Of a stretch of DNA of 63,060 nt, positions 44,186-54,588 are shown one piece after another; the stretch's first letter is position 1, and the number at the start of each line of letters is the position of its first letter. A program made the position numbers and the translations under genes. This DNA comes from Lachnospiraceae bacterium. Lineage in GTDB: Bacteria > Bacillota > Clostridia > Lachnospirales > Lachnospiraceae. The notes beneath the pieces are model-generated. The model saw only the letters and a list, made by a program, of their open reading frames with translations, searched no databases and was not told the origin of the DNA. The stretch covers positions 1 to 63,060 of the forward strand of contig JAGBOJ010000039.1 in assembly GCA_017633935.1 (NCBI GenBank), written 5' to 3'.

Positions 44186-46489
44186 ATGAAAAAATCGACG
44201 GCGGCAATACTGTTAGTGATCATACTGGCAGTCATGGGAGCACTTGCGTATCCGACGTACCTTATCGTAAGGGATACACTGAATACCCCGGGAGAAGGCA
44301 ATTCCATCAAGCTCGGACTTGACCTTGCCGGTGGTGTGAGCATCAAATACCAGGCGACGGGAGATAAGGAGCCGTCCTCTGAGGATATGGCTGATACCAT
44401 ATACAAGCTTCAGCAGAGGGTGGACCAGTACTCCACAGAGGCTTTGGTATATCAGGAAGGAAACGACAGGATCAATATCGAGATCCCCGGAGTAAGTGAT
44501 GCAAATGAGATACTTGAGGAGCTCGGAAAGCCCGGGTCACTCTATTTCATAAAAGAGACCGGAAGCGACGGACAGCCCAACTATTCGTTTAACGGAATGG
44601 GCTACGATCTTGAAAGGACTATTGAAGAGCTCGAGGAAGACGGTTCGATAGTCTGCAGCGGTACCGACGTAATATCGGCGGAGGCCGGCTCGATAAATGA
44701 AAACGGACAGAGAGAATATGTTGTAAACCTTACGTTTAACGATCAGGGTACAAAGGCTTTTGCTGATGCCACCACAGAGGCTTTCAATAACGGTGAATCG
44801 ATCGGTATCTACTATGATGATGCATTCGTATCGGTACCGAGAGTGAATGAGCCTATCACGGGCGGTCAGTGTCAGATATCGGGACAGAGCGATTATGATG
44901 AAGCCAAGATCCTTGCTTCAACAATCCGTATCGGCGGACTTAAGGTTGAGCTTGAAGAGCTTTCTTCATCGGTAGTAGGGGCACAGCTCGGATCAAAAGC
45001 GATCCAGACCTCCTTTGTTGCCGCAGGCATAGGTATCCTTGCTATCTTCGTATTCATGATAGCGGTATACTGGATACAGGGTGTGGCTGCTTCGCTTGCG
45101 CTTATCGTTTATACCGAGATCATCGTCTGCCTCTTAAACGGATTTTCGATCACACTTACCCTGCCCGGTATAGCGGGTATAATCCTTTCGATAGGTATGG
45201 CGGTTGATGCGAATGTTATCATCTTTGCGCGTATAAGGGAGGAGATCGCGGAAGGAAAAACGGTTGACGCCTCAATGAAGCAGGGCTATTCCAAGGCTCT
45301 TTCGGCGATCATTGACGGAAATATTACGACCCTTATCGCAGCGGCAATACTCGGAATAAGAGGTACGGGTACAGTAAAGGGCTTTGCGGTTACACTTGCT
45401 TTAGGTATCATAGTATCGCTCTTTACAGCACTTCTTATCACAAGACTCATAATGAATGTATTCTACGGAATAGGCGTAAAGAACGAGAAATTCTACGGCA
45501 GGGCAAAGGTGAGAAAGGCTGTCGACATTACCGGAAAAAGAGTCATCTTCTTTGTAATCTCTATCGTGCTCGTACTCTCCGGACCTGCGTTTATGATAAG
45601 GAATTCCTCCTCTATCGGACATATCTTAAACTTCTCTCAGGAGTTCCTTGGAGGTACCTCGTCTACGGTGGATCTTAAAAAGAACTATACCGTGGAGCAG
45701 CTTGAAAACGAAGTGGTTCCGGTAGTTGAAAAGATAACGGGAGACAGCAATGTAAATACCTCAAACGTGGCAGGAACCACACAGGTTGTCATCAAGACAA
45801 GGACGCTTTCGCTTTCCGAAAGAGAGGAATTTGAGACGGCAATGGAGGAGAACTTTGAGGTAGCTCCAGAGGATATCCAGATGGAGACCATATCCTCGAC
45901 GATAAGCTCTGAGATGCAGAGGGATGCCATACTTGCGTCGATTATCGCGCTGTTATGCATGCTCGTATACATCTGGTTCAGATTCAAGGATGTCCGCTTT
46001 GGAGCGGCATCGGTCATAGCGCTGCTGCATGACGCACTGGTAGTGGTTGCCTGCTATGCGTTCACACAGATATCCGTCGGCGGAACATTTATCGCCTGCG
46101 TACTTACAATAATCGGTTACTCGATCAACGCAACGATCGTTATCTTTGACAGGATAAGAGAAAACTTAAGAGTAATGAGCAAGTCAAGTCTTGAAGAGGT
46201 TGTTAATACTTCGATAAGCCAGACGCTTTCAAGATCGGTATTTACCTCACTGACCACATTTATCACAGTATTTGTGCTGTATCTGCTCGGTGTATCGTCG
46301 ATAAGGGATTTTGCGCTTCCTCTTATGGTGGGTGTCATCTGCGGTACCTATTCATCGGTATTCCTTGCAGGGAACCTCTGGTATATATTCAGGAAATTTA
46401 TGGGTAAAAAGGCAGAGGAGCCTGTAAATGCTGAAAATAACAGCGCTGATAACGCCAATAAAAAGAACAGTAAGAAAAAGAAGAAATAA
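44186..46489 (+). CDS. secDF: Fused protein-export membrane protein SecDF
   Basis: Accessory part of the Sec translocon that uses the ion gradient to pull preproteins out. The 767 residues contain both halves: SecD-like with LGLDLAGGVSIKYQ, an extracellular P1 region and six helices (VDANVIIFARIREE motif), then SecF-like with a second six-helix set (INATIVIFDRIREN). The C-terminus is Lys/Asn-rich. GAGGAG precedes the ATG. The link to the SCIFF genes is conserved in Clostridia. Confidence 0.96.
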   Translation: MKKSTAAILLVIILAVMGALAYPTYLIVRDTLNTPGEGNSIKLGLDLAGGVSIKYQATGDKEPSSEDMADTIYKLQQRVDQYSTEALVYQEGNDRINIEIPGVSDANEILEELGKPGSLYFIKETGSDGQPNYSFNGMGYDLERTIEELEEDGSIVCSGTDVISAEAGSINENGQREYVVNLTFNDQGTKAFADATTEAFNNGESIGIYYDDAFVSVPRVNEPITGGQCQISGQSDYDEAKILASTIRIGGLKVELEELSSSVVGAQLGSKAIQTSFVAAGIGILAIFVFMIAVYWIQGVAASLALIVYTEIIVCLLNGFSITLTLPGIAGIILSIGMAVDANVIIFARIREEIAEGKTVDASMKQGYSKALSAIIDGNITTLIAAAILGIRGTGTVKGFAVTLALGIIVSLFTALLITRLIMNVFYGIGVKNEKFYGRAKVRKAVDITGKRVIFFVISIVLVLSGPAFMIRNSSSIGHILNFSQEFLGGTSSTVDLKKNYTVEQLENEVVPVVEKITGDSNVNTSNVAGTTQVVIKTRTLSLSEREEFETAMEENFEVAPEDIQMETISSTISSEMQRDAILASIIALLCMLVYIWFRFKDVRFGAASVIALLHDALVVVACYAFTQISVGGTFIACVLTIIGYSINATIVIFDRIRENLRVMSKSSLEEVVNTSISQTLSRSVFTSLTTFITVFVLYLLGVSSIRDFALPLMVGVICGTYSSVFLAGNLWYIFRKFMGKKAEEPVNAENNSADNANKKNSKKKKK

Positions 46490-46497
46490 CGGTACAT

Positions 46498-46560
46498 AGT
46501 AAACGCAATTATTTATTGCGTTTACTAAAAAGCTGGAGCCGGCTTTTTTGCCGGCTCTAT
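46498..46560 (+). terminator. Double hairpin after secDF
   Basis: First hairpin AGTAAACGCAAT against ATTGCGTTTACT (46498-46525), second GAGCCGGC against GCCGGCTC (46536-46557) with a T-rich loop. Only short T-runs follow. Confidence 0.6.
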
Positions 46561-46626
46561 TCATTGTAACAGGTGACGGTGTCAGGTAAGGAAAGTTATG
46601 CAAAGATTCTGAGGAGGGGGGCAGGA

Positions 46627-48090
46627 ATGGTCGAACTGAAGGAGCTTCTTGATGGATTTGAATATACGACGGAAGGAAAAGCAGTTGAGGATACCCGGAT
46701 TTCGGAGGTGGTTTTCGATACACGGAAGCTGAAGGATAATTGTGTCTTTATCTGCATCCGGGGAGCGAATTTTGACGGTCATGATTTTGCCTGCGAGGCT
46801 GTGCAAAGGGGAGCAAAGGCAATCGTAATACAAAGGGATGTCATATTGCCCGATGATGCGGATATTTGTATCATAAGGACTAATAACACCAGACTTGCGC
46901 TTGCCTGTATGTCGGCGGCATATTTTAAGCATCCGGCAAATGAGCTTACGACAATAGGCGTTACGGGGACAAAGGGAAAGACCACTACTACTTATCTTAT
47001 AAAGCATATGCTTGAACATGCCGGACATAAGGTGGGGCTTATCTGAACCATCGAGACCATAATAGGAAACGAACATATACCGTCCAAAAACACGACACCG
47101 GAATCCTATCTTTTACAGCAGTACTTTAGGGAAATGGCCGATATGGGGATAGACACCGTTGTTATGGAAGTGAGCTCACAGGCCCTTATGATGCACAGGA
47201 CATCGGGTTTTGTGTTTGATTACGGGGTGTTTACGAATCTTTCCCCCGATCATATAGGAGAAAACGAGCATAAGGATTTTGAGGATTATCTTCACTGTAA
47301 GAGCCTGCTTTTCAGGCAGTGCAGGACCGGTATAATAAATGGAGACGACGAGCATGCCGATGAGATATTAAAAGACCATACCTGCGATACGGAATTTTTC
47401 GGACTTGGCGAAAAAAACGACATCAGAGCGGAAAATATAAAGCTGCTTAAGGAAAACGGCTTTATCGGTGTCAATTTTGATGTAAAGGGTCTTATGGACT
47501 TTAATACCGATACCGCGTTTCCGGGAAGATTTTCTGTTTATAACGCACTCTGTGCGATAGCGGTCAGCAGGCATTTTAATGTGACCGAGGACGATATGAG
47601 GATATCCTTAAGACAGGCACGGGTTAAGGGCAGGATTGAGCTCATCCCGGTATCGCCGGATTTTGTCCTTATGATAGACTATGCGCATAATGCGATGGCT
47701 CTTGAAAGCCTGCTTAAAACTTTAAGGGAATACGAGCCGCAAAGACTCGTGTGTTTATTCGGCTGCGGAGGAAACAGGTCGAAGCTGCGCAGATTTGAAA
47801 TGGGTGAGGTGAGCGGAAGGCTTGCAGACCTTACCATAATCACCTCCGATAATCCCAGGTTCGAGGAACCGCATGCGATAATGGAGGATATAGAGACCGG
47901 TATCAAAAAGACAGACGGAAAATATATAATGATACAGGACAGGAAGGAAGCGATAGCATATTCCATAAGCCATGCAAAAAAAGGGGATGTTATCGTGCTT
48001 GCCGGCAAAGGTCATGAGGATTATCAGGAGATCAGGGGAAATAAGTATCCGATGGATGAAAGAGAGCTTATAAAGGAAATAACCGGCTGA
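46627..48090 (+). pseudogene. murE: UDP-N-acetylmuramyl-tripeptide synthetase MurE, with one in-frame TGA
   Basis: Adds the third residue (probably meso-diaminopimelate) to the cell-wall precursor. Both halves read in the same frame: VGLI before and TIETIIGNEHIP after a TGA at 47044-47046. Family members have Gly at this point (GLIGTIE), and GGA to TGA is a single base change. Other motifs are intact: VTGTKGKTTTTYL (P-loop), MEVSSQAL, DNPRFEEP (substrate DNPR) and AGKGHEDYQ. The gene is normally essential, so a sequencing error or a recent mutation with a second copy elsewhere must be considered. GAGGAGG lies 9 nt before the ATG. Confidence 0.88.
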
Positions 48091-50090
48091 TGAGCTATGC
48101 CGATATAATAATCGAAACATCACATGAAAAGCTGGACAGACCCTTTCAGTACAGGATACCTGAGGAGCTTAAAGATACTGTTTCATTGGGAAGCCTTGTA
48201 AGGATTCCGTTCGGAAGGGGAAATAAGAGTATAAAGGGATATGTGGTAAATATTTCGGATACGGCACAGGTCGATGAGGACAGGCTTAAGGATGTAAAGG
48301 AGGTAGTATATGCCGACACATCAGAAAAGGCCGTGGATAATCTTATAAGGCTTGCTTCATGGATGAAGGAATGCTACGGAGGCACACTGATAAATTCCCT
48401 GAAATGTGTGCTTCCCGTGAAGGCTCCGGTCAGGATAAGAAAGACAAAGCAGGATATTGATACAGGGGCTGAAGATTATGAAAAGGTAAAAGAGATCATC
48501 CTTAATCCCGAGCAGGAAAGGATAGTAAATGCTTTTAAGGAGGGGTATGAAGCAGGTGATATAAGACCGGTACTCATACAGGGGGTGACGGGCTCGGGAA
48601 AGACGGAAGTTTATATGGAAATGATAGATTTCGTCATAAGAAAAAATAAGCAGGCGATAATGCTTATACCCGAGATATCCCTTACCTATCAGACAATGAG
48701 GAGATTTTCGGCAAGGTTTAAGGACAGGGTATCCTACCTGCATTCGGGACTTTCAAAGGGAGAAAAATACGACAGATTCGTTAAGGCCCAAAGGGGAGAG
48801 ATAGATATAATAATAGGACCGCGTTCGGCGCTTTTTACACCCTTTCCCGATACCGGGATAATAGTCATGGATGAAGAGCACGACGCAAGCTATCACTCGG
48901 GGCAGATGCCGAGGTACAGTACAAGGCAGACGGCTGAAGAATATGCGAGGATAACAGGAGCTGCCTTTGTCATGGGCTCTGCCACGCCGTCGCTTGATGC
49001 CTATTATCAGGCCGATATCGGAAATTACAGATTATTTGAGCTTAATAACAGGGTGAGCGATGCAAAGCTGCCGAGGGTCCATATAGTGGACTTGAGGAGA
49101 GAGCTTGAGAACGGAAACCGTTCGATCTTTTCGGAAAAGCTTAAGTCACTCATAGCGGACAGACTGCATAAAAAAGAGCAGGTCATGCTTTTTTTGAACA
49201 GACGCGGCTATGCGGGCTTTGTAAGCTGTAGGAAATGCGGATATGTATATAAATGCCCGCATTGCGACGTGTCCCTTTCACACCACAGGGACGGGAGCCT
49301 TGTGTGCCACTATTGCGGCTATACCACGAAGATGGTTAAGAACTGTCCGGAATGCGGCTCTAAATATATAGGCGGCATGAGAGCGGGAACCGAGCAGGTG
49401 GTGGAAAAGCTCCATGAGGAATTCAAGGGAGTAAAGACTCTCAGGATGGATATGGACACCACCCGTAAAAAGGGAGCCTATGAGAAGATAATCTCGGCGT
49501 TTGCGGCGGGTAAGGCGGATATTCTGGTCGGGACGCAGATGATAGTAAAAGGACATGATTTTGCAAATGTTACGCTTGTGGGGATACTGGCTGCCGATAT
49601 GTCGCTTCATATATCCGATTACAGGGCAGGCGAAAGAACCTTTGAGCTTTTAACACAGGCGGCGGGAAGAGCCGGAAGGAGCGATAAGGAGGGGGAGGTC
49701 GTCATTCAGACCTACAGTCCGGAAAATCCGGCGATAACCTATGCTGCAGCCCAGGATTACAAAGGCTTTTACTTAGAGGAGCTTTCCTACAGAAATCTCT
49801 GCGGGTATCCGCCCTTAATGCATATAATGAAGGTTACGGGGCTTTCGGAAAATGAGGATGAGGCTTACGGGATTCTGGATGATGCCATAAATATCGCAAA
49901 AACGCACCGTGTACAGGTGATAGGACCTGCAGACGACGGGCTTTCAAGGATCAACGATATATACAGAAAATGCCTGCTTGTAAAAACAGATGATCATAAA
50001 GAGCTCATCAGGATAAAGGATGAGATCGAAGAGGCAAGGGAAAGAAAAAAGGATACTTCGGGATGGATAGATTTTGATTTTGACGGTTAA
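48090..50090 (+). CDS. priA: Primosomal protein N' (replication-restart helicase)
   Basis: DEAH-type helicase that reloads the replisome at stalled forks. The 666 residues have the N-terminal 3'-DNA-binding domain, Walker A GVTGSGKTEVY, MDEEHDASYHSGQ, paired zinc-binding cysteines (CRKCGYVYKCPHC and CHYCGY...CPECG) and the helicase C-lobe LTQAAGRAGRS. It is shorter than many Firmicute PriA proteins (about 740-800), mainly between the N-terminal domain and the helicase core. The ATG overlaps the murE stop by one base. Confidence 0.93.
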   Translation: MSYADIIIETSHEKLDRPFQYRIPEELKDTVSLGSLVRIPFGRGNKSIKGYVVNISDTAQVDEDRLKDVKEVVYADTSEKAVDNLIRLASWMKECYGGTLINSLKCVLPVKAPVRIRKTKQDIDTGAEDYEKVKEIILNPEQERIVNAFKEGYEAGDIRPVLIQGVTGSGKTEVYMEMIDFVIRKNKQAIMLIPEISLTYQTMRRFSARFKDRVSYLHSGLSKGEKYDRFVKAQRGEIDIIIGPRSALFTPFPDTGIIVMDEEHDASYHSGQMPRYSTRQTAEEYARITGAAFVMGSATPSLDAYYQADIGNYRLFELNNRVSDAKLPRVHIVDLRRELENGNRSIFSEKLKSLIADRLHKKEQVMLFLNRRGYAGFVSCRKCGYVYKCPHCDVSLSHHRDGSLVCHYCGYTTKMVKNCPECGSKYIGGMRAGTEQVVEKLHEEFKGVKTLRMDMDTTRKKGAYEKIISAFAAGKADILVGTQMIVKGHDFANVTLVGILAADMSLHISDYRAGERTFELLTQAAGRAGRSDKEGEVVIQTYSPENPAITYAAAQDYKGFYLEELSYRNLCGYPPLMHIMKVTGLSENEDEAYGILDDAINIAKTHRVQVIGPADDGLSRINDIYRKCLLVKTDDHKELIRIKDEIEEARERKKDTSGWIDFDFDG

Positions 50091-50125
50091 TTGATTAAAG
50101 TTCCCAAGGAAAGGAGTTATTTAAG

Positions 50126-50611
50126 GTGGCATTAAGAAACATAAGAGAGATCGGTGATGATATCCTGCTTAAAAAAGCAAAGGAAGTCAAGGATATGACC
50201 GACAGGACAAAAGAACTCATAGATGATATGATCGAGACTATGTACGAAGCTAACGGTGTGGGACTTGCTGCACCGCAGGTGGGAGTATTAAAGCAGATCA
50301 TCACCATAGACACATCCGAGGAAAAGGATGATCTTTATGTGTTCATAAATCCCGTCATACTTAAGACTGACGGTGAACAGACAGCGTATGAGGGATGTCT
50401 TTCGGTACCCGGAAAGACCGGCAAGGTAACCAGACCGAATTATGTGATGGTCAGGTATCTTGACAGGGATATGAAGGAGCAGACCCTTGAAGCGGAAGAC
50501 ATACTGGCACGTGCGATCTGCCACGAGGTGGATCATCTGGACGGTAAGCTTTATGTGGATCTGGTGGAAGGAGAGCTTTCCGATATAGAGGATGTGCAGG
50601 ACGAATTATGA
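50126..50611 (+). CDS. def: Peptide deformylase
   Basis: Metalloenzyme that removes the formyl group from new proteins. The 161 residues contain all three motifs: GVGLAAPQVG, EGCLSVPG with the metal Cys, and ICHEVDHLDG with HExxH. The start is GTG at 50126 preceded by AAGGAG. It overlaps fmt by ATGA, pairing the formylating and deformylating steps. Confidence 0.96.
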   Translation: MALRNIREIGDDILLKKAKEVKDMTDRTKELIDDMIETMYEANGVGLAAPQVGVLKQIITIDTSEEKDDLYVFINPVILKTDGEQTAYEGCLSVPGKTGKVTRPNYVMVRYLDRDMKEQTLEAEDILARAICHEVDHLDGKLYVDLVEGELSDIEDVQDEL

Positions 50612-51543
50612 GAATAATTTTTATGGGAACGCCGGATTTTTCGGCAGGTATCTTAAAGTCCGTTTATGAATCCGGACATGAAGTTGTGCTTGTGGTGACA
50701 CAGCCGGATAAACCGAAGGGCAGGAGCGGCAAGCCGGTATTTTCTCCGGTTAAGGAATGTGCCCTAAGTCACGGCACGGAGGTCTTTCAGCCTGTAAGGA
50801 TAAAGCAGACAGACGGCGTTAAAAAGCTTTCGGGATACAATGCGGATATTTTTGTGGTCGCGGCCTTCGGACAGATACTTTCAAAGGAAATACTTGAAAT
50901 GCCGAAATTCGGCTGCATCAATGTTCACGCCTCCCTCCTTCCGAAGTACAGGGGTGCATCCCCGATACAGCAGGCGATAATCGACGGTGAGAAAAAAACC
51001 GGAGTCACCATCATGCAGATGGATGAGGGAATAGACACCGGTGACATACTTATGAAAAAAGAAGTGGAGATAGCTGATAAGGAAACAGGGGGCAGTCTTT
51101 TTGAAAAGCTTTCCGCCGCAGGCTCCCTTCTTATCACGGATGCACTTAAAGCGATAGAAGACGGGACGGTCAGAGCCGAAAAGCAGGACGAGGAAAAGGC
51201 AAGCCATGTTAAACAGATAAAAAAGAGCATGGGCAGGATAGATTTCAAGAAGGACGCATCTTCGATCGAAAGGCTGATAAGGGCCTTTGACCCGTGGCCC
51301 GGGACCTATACCGTATTTAAGGGGAAAAATCTTAAGATATGGTCCGCGGATGTGATCGAAGGAGAGACTTACGATAATATTCCCTGCGGTGCGATAGCGG
51401 ATGTCAGTCAAAACGGAATAACGGTAAAATGCGGAAACGGGGCTCTTAACATAAAAGAGCTTCAGATAGAGGGAAAGAGACGGATGACCGTAAAGGAATT
51501 TCTTGCAGGCAATAATACGGAAAAAGGAATACTTTTGGGATAA
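50608..51543 (+). CDS. fmt: Methionyl-tRNA formyltransferase
   Basis: Formylates initiator Met-tRNA with 10-formyl-THF. The 311 residues show MRIIFMGTPDFSAGIL, INVHASLLPKYRGASPIQ (catalytic Asn/His) and GVTIMQMDEGIDTGDIL with the catalytic Asp. It overlaps def upstream and rsmB downstream by single codons. Confidence 0.97.
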   Translation: MRIIFMGTPDFSAGILKSVYESGHEVVLVVTQPDKPKGRSGKPVFSPVKECALSHGTEVFQPVRIKQTDGVKKLSGYNADIFVVAAFGQILSKEILEMPKFGCINVHASLLPKYRGASPIQQAIIDGEKKTGVTIMQMDEGIDTGDILMKKEVEIADKETGGSLFEKLSAAGSLLITDALKAIEDGTVRAEKQDEEKASHVKQIKKSMGRIDFKKDASSIERLIRAFDPWPGTYTVFKGKNLKIWSADVIEGETYDNIPCGAIADVSQNGITVKCGNGALNIKELQIEGKRRMTVKEFLAGNNTEKGILLG

Positions 51544-52814
51544 TGACGGATACAAGAAGTCTTGTGCTGGATATACTTGAAGAGTATGAGAGATCCGGAG
51601 TTTTTTTATCGGATATCGTAAGGGCTGTTCAGGATAAATATGATTATATAGGCGAGAGGGATAAGGCATTTATAAAGAGCCTTGCAACCGGCACGGTTGA
51701 AAAGCAGATAGCCCTCGATGCGGTAATCGACGGGGTCAGCGACATAAAGGTAAAAAAGATGAAGCCGGTCATAAGGCGTATCATCCGCATGGCAGCCTGC
51801 GAGATAATCTATATGGACCATATCCCGGCAAGAGCCTCGGTAAACGAGGCGGTGAGGCTTACAAAAAAGAAGCACATAGGCGGGCTTTCGGGCTTCGTAA
51901 ATGCCGTTACAAGAAAGATTGCCCTGCTTTGCGAAGCGGGGCAGATAAGCTTTGAAAATGACCGTATAAGATATTCCTTCCCGGAATTTGTCTTCGATCT
52001 TTTAAAGGACGGGTACGGAGAAGAGACGGCACTTAAGATAATGGAGGCCTCCGGAGAATGTCAGCGTCTTTATCTGAGGGTTAACGGATCAAGTTGCGGA
52101 CGGGATGAACTCATGGATATCCTTAAAAAAGAGGGGATTCAGGCTGAAAAACCTCAAATGGGGGATCACGGCATACTTGTAAAGGACTATATCCCCTTAA
52201 GATCGAAGGCTTTTTTAAACGGTCTGTGCTCGGTTCAGGATTTAAGCTCCCAGCTTTGCATAGAGGCTGCAGGGATCACGGGGGATGAGGATATAATCGA
52301 TCTTTGTGCCGCACCCGGAGGAAAGGCATGCTTTGCCTCGGAGCTCTTAAAGGGACGGGGAAGTGTAAGGGCATTTGATATAGGCGATGACAAGGTACAA
52401 AAGATAAATGAGAATATAAAAAGGCTCGGTCTGAATAATATTACGGCTATGGTAAAGGATGCTGAAATATATGATGAGGGACTTAAGGAAAGTGCCGATA
52501 TCGTGATAGCGGATCTGCCATGCAGCGGACTGGGTGTGATGGGCAGAAAGGTTGACATAAAATACAGAGCAACAAGAGAGGGTATCATATCACTGGCTGC
52601 CCTGCAAAGGAGAATCCTTGATAATGCCTGCAGGTATCTTAAAAGCGGAGGGAAGCTCATTTTTTCAACCTGCACGCTGACGCATGAAGAGACGGATATG
52701 CAGGCGGATCATATAGAAAGCGCTAAAGGGCTTAAGAAGCTTTTTGAAAAGAGATTCATACAGGGGGTTGAACCCTGTGACGGTTTTTATTATTCGGTTT
52801 TTATAAAGGCTTAA
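51543..52814 (+). CDS. rsmB: 16S rRNA m5C967 methyltransferase
   Basis: Methylates a cytosine of 16S rRNA. The 423 residues have an N-terminal NusB-like RNA-binding domain (about 1-130), SAM-binding DLCAAPGGKACFASE, the catalytic cysteines in ADLPCSGLGVMGRK and FSTCTLTHEE. The start ATG overlaps the fmt stop by one base. The def-fmt-rsmB-rlmN order is typical of Clostridia. Confidence 0.94.
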   Translation: MTDTRSLVLDILEEYERSGVFLSDIVRAVQDKYDYIGERDKAFIKSLATGTVEKQIALDAVIDGVSDIKVKKMKPVIRRIIRMAACEIIYMDHIPARASVNEAVRLTKKKHIGGLSGFVNAVTRKIALLCEAGQISFENDRIRYSFPEFVFDLLKDGYGEETALKIMEASGECQRLYLRVNGSSCGRDELMDILKKEGIQAEKPQMGDHGILVKDYIPLRSKAFLNGLCSVQDLSSQLCIEAAGITGDEDIIDLCAAPGGKACFASELLKGRGSVRAFDIGDDKVQKINENIKRLGLNNITAMVKDAEIYDEGLKESADIVIADLPCSGLGVMGRKVDIKYRATREGIISLAALQRRILDNACRYLKSGGKLIFSTCTLTHEETDMQADHIESAKGLKKLFEKRFIQGVEPCDGFYYSVFIKA

Positions 52815-52816
52815 AA

Positions 52817-53839
52817 ATGATAGATATAAGAGGTCTTACGAAGGAGGAATTAGGAGAAGCGCTTGCCATATACGGTCAGAAGCCGTACCGGGCGGGACAG
52901 GTTTTTACATGGCTTCATAAAAGATATGTTTCTTCCTTTGACGATATGACCGACATTTCAAAGGACTTAAGAAACAGACTGAAAGAGGATTATTACATAT
53001 ACAGGCTGCGGGAGGCTGATGTACAGACTTCACATAAGGACGGCACAAAAAAATTCCTTTTTGAACTTCAGGACGGAAACCTTATAGAAAGTGTATTCAT
53101 GAAATACCGCAGTTGGAATACGGTCTGCATCTCATCTCAGGTGGGATGCGATATGGGCTGCCGTTTCTGCGCATCGACCGTGGGCGGATGTGTGCGTGGT
53201 ATGACGGCGGGAGAAATGCTCGATGAAGTCTACACCATAGAGGAAAAGACCAAAGAGAGGGTTTCGGGTGTGGTAGTGATGGGAAGCGGGGAACCGCTGC
53301 TTGTGTATGATGAGCTCATACGCTTTATAAAGATCATCACGGATGAGTCGGGAAAGAACATCAGCGCAAGGAACATAACGGTATCAACCTGCGGGCTTGT
53401 GCCACAGATAAAAAGGCTTGCGGAAGAAAGGCTTCAGATAAACCTTGCGATCTCGCTTCACGCACCGGATGACGAAAAAAGAAAAAAGATCATGCCGGTA
53501 GCAAAAAAATATCCGCTCGATGAGCTGATCGATGCCTGCAGATACTATTTTGAAAAAACCGGCAGGAGGGTTACCTTTGAATATTCCCTGATATCGGGTA
53601 TAAATGACGGGAAGGAGGATGCCGCAAAATTAAGCAGACTCATAAAGGGGCTGAACTGCCATGTTAATCTTATTCCCGTAAATCCGGTGAGGGAGAACGG
53701 ATTTAAGCCTCCGGACAGGCGTTTTGCGCAGGCTTTTAAGAACGCACTTGAAAACTTTGGAATAAATGTTACTATTAGGAGGGAACTTGGCGGCGATATT
53801 GACGGCGCCTGCGGACAGCTGAGAAGGAAACACGTATGA
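52817..53839 (+). CDS. rlmN: Dual-specificity 23S rRNA/tRNA m2A methyltransferase
   Basis: Radical-SAM enzyme that methylates C2 of A2503 in 23S rRNA and A37 in some tRNAs. The 340 residues have GCDMGCRFCASTVGG (CxxxCxxC cluster), the SAM motif VVMGSGEPLL and the C-terminal catalytic Cys in DGACGQLRRKH. It starts 2 bp after rsmB and overlaps the PP2C gene by ATGA. Confidence 0.97.
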   Translation: MIDIRGLTKEELGEALAIYGQKPYRAGQVFTWLHKRYVSSFDDMTDISKDLRNRLKEDYYIYRLREADVQTSHKDGTKKFLFELQDGNLIESVFMKYRSWNTVCISSQVGCDMGCRFCASTVGGCVRGMTAGEMLDEVYTIEEKTKERVSGVVVMGSGEPLLVYDELIRFIKIITDESGKNISARNITVSTCGLVPQIKRLAEERLQINLAISLHAPDDEKRKKIMPVAKKYPLDELIDACRYYFEKTGRRVTFEYSLISGINDGKEDAAKLSRLIKGLNCHVNLIPVNPVRENGFKPPDRRFAQAFKNALENFGINVTIRRELGGDIDGACGQLRRKHV

Positions 53840-54564
53840 TAAAAACTTTTTCCATGACCGACGTGGGAATGAAAAGAAAAATGAATCAGGATTATGTATT
53901 CACATCCGAAGAGCCTGTCGGGAATCTGCCGAATCTGTTCGTGGTGGCAGACGGTATGGGAGGGCATAATGCGGGTGATTTTGCCTCAAAGTTCGCTACC
54001 GAATGTGTGGTTTCCGAGATACGAAGCTCTATGGAAAAGAATCCGATCAGGCTTATAAGGCATGCCTATGAGACCGCAAATCAGGGGATAAGGGAAGAAG
54101 CGGGAAGGCAGGCAGATAAAGAGGGAATGGGCACGACGCTTGTGGTGGCCTCGGTAATAGACGATTATCTTTATGTCGCCAATGTCGGAGACAGCAGGTT
54201 ATATGTCATAGATGACGATATAAGCCAGATCACAAGAGATCATTCGTTAGTGGAGGAAATGGTGCGCGCCGGGGAGATCGACAGAAATGAGGCGAGGCAG
54301 CATCCGTTAAAAAATAAGATAACCCGGGCTATAGGCGGCGCGGATGAGGTCAGGGTGGATTTCTTTGACATGAAGCTCAAGGAGGAGGACATCATACTGA
54401 TGTGTACCGACGGGCTTACCAATATGGTGGAAGACGAGGAGATAAGATCGATAGTAAAGAGCAGCCCGGATGTGGCTTCGATCGCGGAGAATCTGATAAA
54501 TGCGGCAAATGAAAACGGCGGCGTCGATAATATCGGGGTTGTCGTTATAAAGCCGTTCTCATAA
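53836..54564 (+). CDS. PP2C-family Ser/Thr phosphatase (PrpC/Stp)
   Basis: Cytoplasmic phosphatase that reverses the PASTA kinase encoded next. The 242 residues carry the metal-site motifs MNQDYVF, VVADGMGGHNAGD, ANVGDSRLYV, MCTDGLTNMV and GGVDNIGVVVI. The start overlaps the rlmN stop. The pair with the kinase is conserved in Firmicutes. Confidence 0.94.
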   Translation: MIKTFSMTDVGMKRKMNQDYVFTSEEPVGNLPNLFVVADGMGGHNAGDFASKFATECVVSEIRSSMEKNPIRLIRHAYETANQGIREEAGRQADKEGMGTTLVVASVIDDYLYVANVGDSRLYVIDDDISQITRDHSLVEEMVRAGEIDRNEARQHPLKNKITRAIGGADEVRVDFFDMKLKEEDIILMCTDGLTNMVEDEEIRSIVKSSPDVASIAENLINAANENGGVDNIGVVVIKPFS

Positions 54565-54588
54565 AAATAAAAATTGATGGTGTGACAT

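Noticed and set aside
47044-47046. Genetic code with TGA read as glycine
   Set aside because: Many genes in the window end in TGA in overlapping ATGA arrangements, so TGA is a normal stop here.
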